Source: Cladopsammia gracilis
Lineage: Eukaryota > Cnidaria > Anthozoa > Scleractinia > Dendrophylliidae
DNA: 64,000 nt
Assembly (NCBI GenBank): GCA_022457155.1
Contig: JAJGOT010000202.1
Coordinates: 722,001 to 786,000 of the forward strand
Reading direction: 5' to 3'
The first letter of the stretch is position 1; every line of letters begins with the position of its first letter. Position numbers and translations under genes: made by a program. This document shows, piece after piece, positions 57,395 through 64,000 of this stretch. The notes under the pieces were generated by a model. It did no database searches. It was not told where the DNA came from and saw only the letters and a program-made list of their open reading frames with translations.

Positions 57395-59807
57395 ATTAAT
57401 GTAAGTTTTTTATTCTTGCTTTGATACGTTTACAATTTCAGTTTATCGAGCCACACTTAAATTTCACAAACCGATGGTTTTGTACGGAGAGGTTCGACAT
57501 AACACATGAAATTGACAACACAGTAAAATAGCAGAAAATCATGTTTGTTAAGAGTCCAAGCACGCGGCTGAACAGAATGGAAAGCTCTCTAAAAGAACTA
57601 CAACGAAATCAAGACAGTTCGGCGGCCTCACAAAAATTAACACATTTGGACATAAAATGAAACGTTACCTGCACTAGTTCTGTTTGACCATTTTGCGCGC
57701 GCTTGTCAAGGACACCAGCTTCGTTTTTCGGCAGGTTTGTAAACGAGCCATTGTGATGATAATAAATAAACACATTTTTACGAACCTTTTAATTTCGAAA
57801 ATTATTGTAATGAGGAGTAAATTGTCATGTCTAAGAACACAAAACACCCGGTAAAAAATCTTATGGGGGATAAAATTTGCAGATTGGTATACCATTTAGG
57901 GTTAGAACTATCGTGGTACTTTTTAGGGTATTAATTTGAGCCTAAAAAATGACAGAATATGACTTGTGTTGTTGTAGAATTGGTACCTCTTGGCAATGAA
58001 AATTATCAAACGAGATTCTGGTGCCTTTTAGGGGGGTTTTCGTCCCTTTTTTGTCCCCCCCCCCCCTCCCCCCCCCCCCTCCCCCCAGACAAAACAAACG
58101 CAGAGCTTCGAACGAACTCAAATCTCCGACTTTCATTCTGGCCAAAACTCCAAAGCAATAACACTGAATTTAACCACCGCGCCTTGACTAGTTTGCTTAA
58201 TTGATGAAGAATCTTCAATGTCATACAAAAAGCTACAACAATTTTAAAATAATTTTAAAATCGATATCATAAAAGAAAGACAAATACAGTCGCGGCTTTG
58301 TGGAGTCTCATTTTTTTCGTATAAGTGTTGTTTATTTTACTCGTAGGGAATTCTTGAGTGTATCCTCTAGATCATGTTTATATAAATGGCCCCAATAAGT
58401 GTTGTACCGCCTCTAAACCATAAACCGCATATGCTTTCGGCGGGCACTCCATTATATTAGCATAGCATAAGACCAGGGATAGCAAAGTGAGAAGCGAACA
58501 CGCGCGCGCTAAATTAAGTCACCCCGCGGCAGTATATAATTATTCCTCGAGAGAAAACAGATACTACTTGAAGCCTGAGAGATTTGATTTTCTTCGAGAT
58601 TGTGCTGCGCTGCATGCCTTTGTAAATTAAAGTATTCGCGCAGCTCAAAGATGCGATCTTTCAAAGCTTATTGTATTCAAACCATACCAGATTAGTTTTC
58701 GGGGCACGTTGACCCGTCTGATGCTGTTTGTGTCTTTCGTAGCCGTTTTCTCGGCACCTTTTGCGTGCTTACTACGCAAAACGCAACCCAGTGGCGAATT
58801 TCTGCAACGTCGCGATAAAAGCGTAAAAATTACACCCTTTTTGAAAGACCGATCAGGTTAAAAGAAAATTATGCAACCAAACAGAGATACCTAGTAAACT
58901 GTATCTTACTTTAAATATATATTTAATATGAGCAGAGAAACGTTATATGTTAGCCACTAGAAGGAAAAGAAAAAGATACAATGAAGAAAGAATGATAATA
59001 ATAATAATAAAAAAATTGAACAGACGTTGTTCTTTTAAGAGCATAAAAGTGATTTGCATGGAAGGAAATATAGTGAAAATTATGTTATGTCGAATCAATC
59101 ATCATTAAAGCAACTTTGTTTTTTAAGGTTTTTCAATTAATAGCCAGAGTATGTTTATATATCTTTGCGGCGAGAAATCATGGGTCTTATATATAAAACC
59201 TCTCTTGAAACTAAAAAAAAAAAAATCAAAATGCCCGGCTAACGTGCTCTAAATAGAGAGAAGAATAAAATTACGGAAACCTCGACAAACAGCTAGGATG
59301 AAAAAAAAAAAATGTATATGTATTGCGTTGAAACAACATTAAAATTATAAAATAGCCCTGAAGCTGAAGTGCTCCAATGACATAATTTAAATATGTTAAA
59401 TTTCAATAAAAACAGATTCGACTTTTTTTTTGTGCAGGCGAAAAATATTTGCAAATTCTTGTCCAAGTACTTACTTATTAGCTAAAAGAGAATCTTGTGG
59501 AATTGTGAAAAATAGCAAACTCTAAAGAAGTCACAAAAAAACTGTAAAATTTTCTGTCACTAACAGGCCGTGAAAGAAAAACAAAGCTGAAAAGAAAATA
59601 ATTCCTCTTGACAGAAAAATTTAGCGCGAATTTTTCCAACCAATCAGATGTATGCACTCGCGAGCTGTTTGCCATATTTGGAATAGGTCAAGAGAAATGA
59701 GTGATAGTGTACCTGATTTGCATAAGCATTACCCTGATCTCGTTCCGTCAAAAGCGCTAAGCGATGTGGGCAACGGAGTCCGCGTTATATTTTAAACGGG
59801 GCCAAGA
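57395..59807. other. Intergenic with repeat family B copy 2 and a poly-C tract
   Basis: 57880-57980 (+) is the second copy of the family at 47155-47280. C-runs span 58055-58086. No gene is seen. CCAATCAGA at about 59639 lies upstream of the probable gene start at 59808. Confidence 0.55.
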
Positions 59808-60336
59808 ATGGTTCTTGTGCCCTTCCATAAAATAGTTTCAGCTTTGTTTTCAGTTGTAAATATGTTGAGAAGTTTATCGCAGGAGGGTCGAGGCGAAGCG
59901 AAGCGATGTTCATTGCACTTGTCAGTGGCCACGCAAGTAAGTACAGCTCGTCACTTTCAAATGCAAACTAAGCTAGCAGCTGAGCTAGCGGGGCTATTAT
60001 TAGACACTTTGTGCTGTAAGCTTGTCATCACTTTGGTGTTTTTCGATAGCAGTTTTTAGGAGCTCAAATAGTTATTAAACGGAGAAATTTGACCCCTTGC
60101 CTACGAGCTTCTGTAATCGACACGTTTATAAGATTTCGGAATGAAAACCGTTTGGCCGCACTGCCTCATTCGCTACTGTTATTAAGCAGACTGGTTATCT
60201 AGGAGACTGAATTTGATAGTGAACCCTTTTATTTGCTTTTGTATAGGATGTTCTGTCTTGCCTGACCTTTGCGAGCAGCTTGAAGTCGATGTCAGAGAGC
60301 GCTGAAAGAGCCATACATCTGCTTTTGCCGCAAGTG
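59808..60336 (+). CDS. Probable 5' exons of an unrecognised gene
   Basis: Exon 1 59808-59936: ATG in strong context (AAGAATGG), 43 codons, donor CAA|GTAAGT. Exon 2 60247-60336: acceptor TTGTATAG, 30 codons, donor GTG|GTAAGC. Both junctions are phase 0 and the joined frame is open. The predicted residues (..LRSLSQEGRG.., ..DVLSCLTFASSLKSMS.., ..ERAIHLLLPQV) look like amphipathic helices of a repeat-type protein. A further candidate 48-nt phase-0 exon is 62169-62216. The exon at 63783-63886 may belong to the same gene, which then leaves the window. No family recognised. Confidence 0.5.
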
Positions 60337-63054
60337 GTAAGCTTAGTCAAAGTAATAATTTTCCACACACCACCTTCCTAGCCGGTTTCTGCCCGCAATA
60401 AAAGTTTGTTTACGTTCTCAAAGACAGCACTGTACTGGTAAATATATTAAATTTCCATATGCAGGATCCGTACTCCCTTTTTCCGTTTAAAATGCTATGA
60501 AATTGTAATGATATATTACAAGTGCTGTATTTTCTCTCATTTTAATTCCCATATCAAGGGCTTCTTCGATTTTCGTGGTCGTTGAAAAAAAATATCGGAG
60601 AATTACACCCTTGGTGACCGACTGCTTTTACTTAAATTGAAATAATCACTGCAGATTTTGTTTTTACGCTGTTCGTGATACGGCTTAAAATAGAGAATAG
60701 AAATAAATAAAATAAGAGATTTGGTGATGCGCAAATTTGTAAAACAGATTTCGCCAACGACACTTCATAACAATACAAGCCGTCACGTTAGCAAGCAAAC
60801 GGACGCAGCTTTCGTAAAATGCATAAACGATACCATGAATTGTGTAATTTATGCATGTCCGTTTTCGCCTTAGGTCGTCGTAAAAAAAAATATATATTAC
60901 AGATTTTGACTCTGGTTAAACGAAATAAACGATCATATTTCCACTTCTGCCGGCTTCTATTTTTTCGAAATTTCCGGCATAGCAGGATTGTAATTTGAGA
61001 TGGCAGTATTTTTGTTTTGTACGCGGCTCAAGCACGCGAATTACGCGTCAAAATTTCAAGGCGTCAAAACAATTTACCCTCGATGCAAAAGTGAAAATTC
61101 TTCAGGCTTCGACAGCGTCCGCTTGAGTATATTTGCATTTTAGATAGGGTGAAAATTCATTAGTTTTTACAAGCGTTAAACCCCGCCGCTAATATTTCTT
61201 ATAAGCTTTTAATATAAACATGATAAATTAAAATTACTGAGGAAACAAATTCATGTCCATTGCAAAACGCAATAAGACTTTCAAATTGATAAATAATTAA
61301 AGGTTGTTTTTGGCCATCGATTGCAAGTAAAGTTCCTGCCCCATTACGACTTTGAAATTCATAAAAGCACCAGACATGTTTACACTTTAATAGATCAGCT
61401 AAATGAGCTTAAATTGAAATCTGGCCAATTGATTGTCAAAAGCACGCTTTTAAGTTTTGTTCCTTTCGGTTCGCGTTTTCAGCGCGTAAAGACTTTTTTC
61501 CTTGTAAGTCAACGTGTACCAATTTGGTTTTGTTTACAATCTTAGAATGTGGATTAAGATACTTTCAGTGTTTAATTTACTTGTCGTGTAATTAAGCAGA
61601 TTTAACAATTTTAAATGAATGAAAGAAAAGAAGGGATTAAAGCCGGATGCGAAAACAGTAATAGTCATGCTTGTTATTAAAATCATTTGATACAAGTAGC
61701 ACCAATATTTTTAATATTCCCACAGCGTCCTTGTGTTTTAAATAATTAATGGCTTGCAATAAACAACAAAGGATATACATGTCGTCCTATATGAAAAGAA
61801 AAAAATTAAAATGCACCTTATGAGTTATTTATTAAGAGAAACAATTTTAGTTGTCCATTCATTTACTCCATGGACACTAAAAAAAATATCTTAAATTGAC
61901 TTATAACTTCCTCTGGTCCTCAAATGTTCATTTTAAACCTGTTTAAAATTTCTGTTTTGAAATTGGAGGTATAATAATTGCTCAAACTGTGAACACACTG
62001 AGAGTCAAATTATTTCTTTATAGAAACTGTGTAACATTATTAAAATTTTGTTAGTGTTAACCAATGTTTTTGTTATTAATAGCCGTTTGACTTAAATATA
62101 GCCTAATGCTTATCAGCTGCTGCGTAATAACAATGTTACATGTAATTGGTACAGTACTTACACCACAGGTTGCCCAAGCTCAAGTGATGTTTACACGTTG
62201 TAATTTAAACGTTGTGGTAACTGTTGCGTAATAGCGAAATTATAAGGATTTGTATGGGGAAAATTCACTTGGAATTTGAGCGTAAAATTAGAGACGATAT
62301 TTGAATAAAACTGGCTCACCTGAACTTCTTTGTGTGTTTACTTATGTCTTGAGTGGTTTTGGGGTCGATTTGAAGCGATTCCAGCGAGTTTTAGTTCAAC
62401 CGTTTCTTCGTCCCTAAAAGAGAGACAAGATAGAGCCAATCGGATCCACCAAAGAAAATCGGGCGTAAATCCGCTCCAACGCCTCCAGTCGCCTTGAAAT
62501 TCCATGATAACTATACATATAGGTCGATCTTCAGATTCCAATAATGAATGATTTACTGCGAGTGAAAGTTCACTTAGTTACATTTTTTCTTACAAAAATA
62601 ATAATGCAAATACAATGAATCAGTAGAACCAATGAAAACTCAAACTGTCATGGGAAACCTATGGTACATGTAACTAATGGTTTGCAGTTATTTATATCAA
62701 TATAATATAACAAAGTTAAACAGGGAAAACTGTACTTGGTTTGGGTTAGCAAGAGGTTTAAGTTATAAGGGGTTGCAGGGTAGGGATGGGGACCAGAGAT
62801 TTCCCTTGGCTATTATCAGGGCTATAGCATAGGGAGGGGCCAGGGTGGGCGGGGGGTTCTGGGCTCCCCCCTCCCCAATAATTTTGAAGGGCAGGTTTGG
62901 TCAGCGACCACGCCCTTCACGCTCATGTTTGAAGGAGTGCGGTAAAATATCGAAGTGCTAGCTTACTATTAAGAAACAGAGAAACAGTGCTTTATTCAGC
63001 CATATACAAAAACTTGTCTTTTTCACTACATAAAATAACCATTGAGCTATAAAA
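60337..63054. other. Probable intron sequence or intergenic
   Basis: AT-rich sequence. No convincing exon except the weak candidate at 62169-62216. A 55-codon minus frame with ATG (62338-62505) has a coding-like look but no recognised domain. Confidence 0.4.
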
Positions 63055-63220
63055 CAGGGATGTAGATAATAGCCGGGAGCCGGGGAAATTACCCGGCTGT
63101 GAACTTCATTTTTCCAGCTGTTAAAGCCTAGTGCGACTTTAAAAGGACTACATTTTTCTATTTTTTACCCGTCTGTCAGTTCTATATTCCCGCCAGTTAA
63201 AAACTGAATCTACATCCCTG
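63055..63220. mobile_element. 166-bp MITE, TAAAA duplication
   Basis: CAGGGATGTAGAT and its inverse ATCTACATCCCTG are the ends, with TAAAA on both sides. The interior is CCGGGAGCCGGGG.. and ..CCCGCCAGTTAA. Confidence 0.8.
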
Positions 63221-63617
63221 TAAAAGCTTTCATTAACATTATAACCTGGTCCGATAAAAGGTTTCTAAGTATGTACACATACCTAATACATCACTAAGAC
63301 AAACCATTTACAAAACTATCTGAGCACCCAAAAATTCGATAAAAATTTGGGTGAATTAGAAAGTATGTACATGCATGCTCCCCTCAAATGCCCTGCGTTT
63401 AGGCCACAATATTTTTTTTTGTCAGTTCAAAGCCATTTAAACTTGCTGGAAAATACTCTCAGAAGGCTGGAAATGCTATTTCAGAGACCCTTTAATTAAA
63501 AAAAGGGGGAGCATGCCCCTGGACCCTCCTAGCAACTAGCACCCTAGGTGCTCTTGATCCATGGCCCCCCAATAATTTTAATCATGCTATGACCTTGATT
63601 ACACTGTATGTGTTTGC

Positions 63618-63886
63618 ATGAGTCCAGGGTACTTTGATGAACACATTAACCACACCATGCCAGAACCCAATTTTCCCTGGGCGCTCAAGATCCTCACTTC
63701 TCACCTGTTTGAAACATTAGTGACAGCCCAACCTGAGTTTGAGTTATCAAAATTCTACTGCACATTAATTTTGTATTTGCAGATTGATGCATTGGTCTTT
63801 GTGTTGAGTCCTGAGTCAGATGAACTACAAGCTCTTGCACAGTCTGGTGTCAACACACCTAGACTGCCACACAATGGGATTGTCAG
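63618..63886 (+). CDS. Internal exon(s) of an unrecognised gene, continuing off the right edge
   Basis: 63783-63886 is a clear exon. The acceptor is TTTTGTATTTGCAG and the donor is GTCAG|GTACAT. It encodes phase-0 residues IDALVFVLSPESDELQALAQ then SGVNTPRLPHNGIV. Just upstream, 63618-63719 is open and coding-like (GYFDEHINHTMPEPNFPWAL..). It could be a separate exon ending at a weak donor (TTA|GTGACA), which would leave a 63-bp intron. Otherwise the two parts are one exon with retained sequence. It is probably the same gene as 59808-60336. I do not recognise the family; the helical, Leu-rich character suggests a repeat scaffold. Confidence 0.5.
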
Positions 63887-64000
63887 GTACATTCACAATA
63901 ACTATAAACACAAACAACAACAATAACAACAAAATTGACTTGACAACCTCTTGAAATGTTCTGAAAGCATAATTTATCCAGAATGTTTGTGTTATTAAAA

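Noticed and set aside
63618..63926. Assignment to RNF213-like, MEI1-like or other large helical proteins
   Set aside because: The residues suggest a helical scaffold, but I could not recall a real match to any of these families.

Overview
The window looks like a piece of an anthozoan cnidarian genome, most likely a stony coral. This is inferred from five things: AT-rich sequence; compact intron-containing genes with GT..AG introns; intronless rhodopsin-type GPCR genes; very many small palindromic elements (MITEs), a tRNA-derived SINE and Penelope-type debris; and no bacterial or viral organisation. I cannot name the species.

Layout. 1-2.1 kb: a 53-bp satellite, then a 33-bp coding-like repeat. 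4.57-5.67 kb (-): an intronless GPCR. 6.3-13.3 kb: old, diverged internal duplications without genes. 14-34 kb: mostly gene-poor, with many TIR elements, a SINE, a non-LTR reverse-transcriptase relic (26.3-26.8 kb) and an 88-bp minisatellite inside a TIR element (26.8-27.9 kb). 35.85-42.40 kb: two convergent multi-exon genes, the most interesting part of the window. 43-50 kb: gene-poor. 50.6-51.66 kb: (TA)n tracts, a strong hairpin and two identical hammerhead ribozymes in inverted orientation. 52.6-53.8 kb (+): a second intronless GPCR. 54.6-58.1 kb: nested MITEs. 59.8-64 kb: probable 5' exons of an unrecognised gene that runs off the right edge.

The central pair. The + gene (8 exons, 799 codons, no break) has the layout of the RAG1/Transib catalytic core. 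It has D380, D461 and E731, a CxxC zinc half-site (C480/C483), a DxxH motif (D543/H546) and an H-x4-H half-site (H706/H711). The spacings D461-to-C480 (19), H706-to-H711 (5) and H711-to-E731 (20) equal those I recall for vertebrate RAG1. The - gene (3 exons, 209 codons) encodes a chromodomain with an intact aromatic cage plus an unrecognised C-terminal region. The two genes lie tail to tail, 304 bp apart. This resembles the tail-to-tail RAG1/RAG2 arrangement of RAG loci and ProtoRAG elements, with a chromodomain reader where RAG2 has a PHD finger. I found no convincing terminal inverted repeats around the pair. It may therefore be a domesticated locus, a decayed element, or simply two neighbouring genes.

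All family assignments were made by reading motifs; no search was run. Exon models were checked by hand for splice sites and reading phase.
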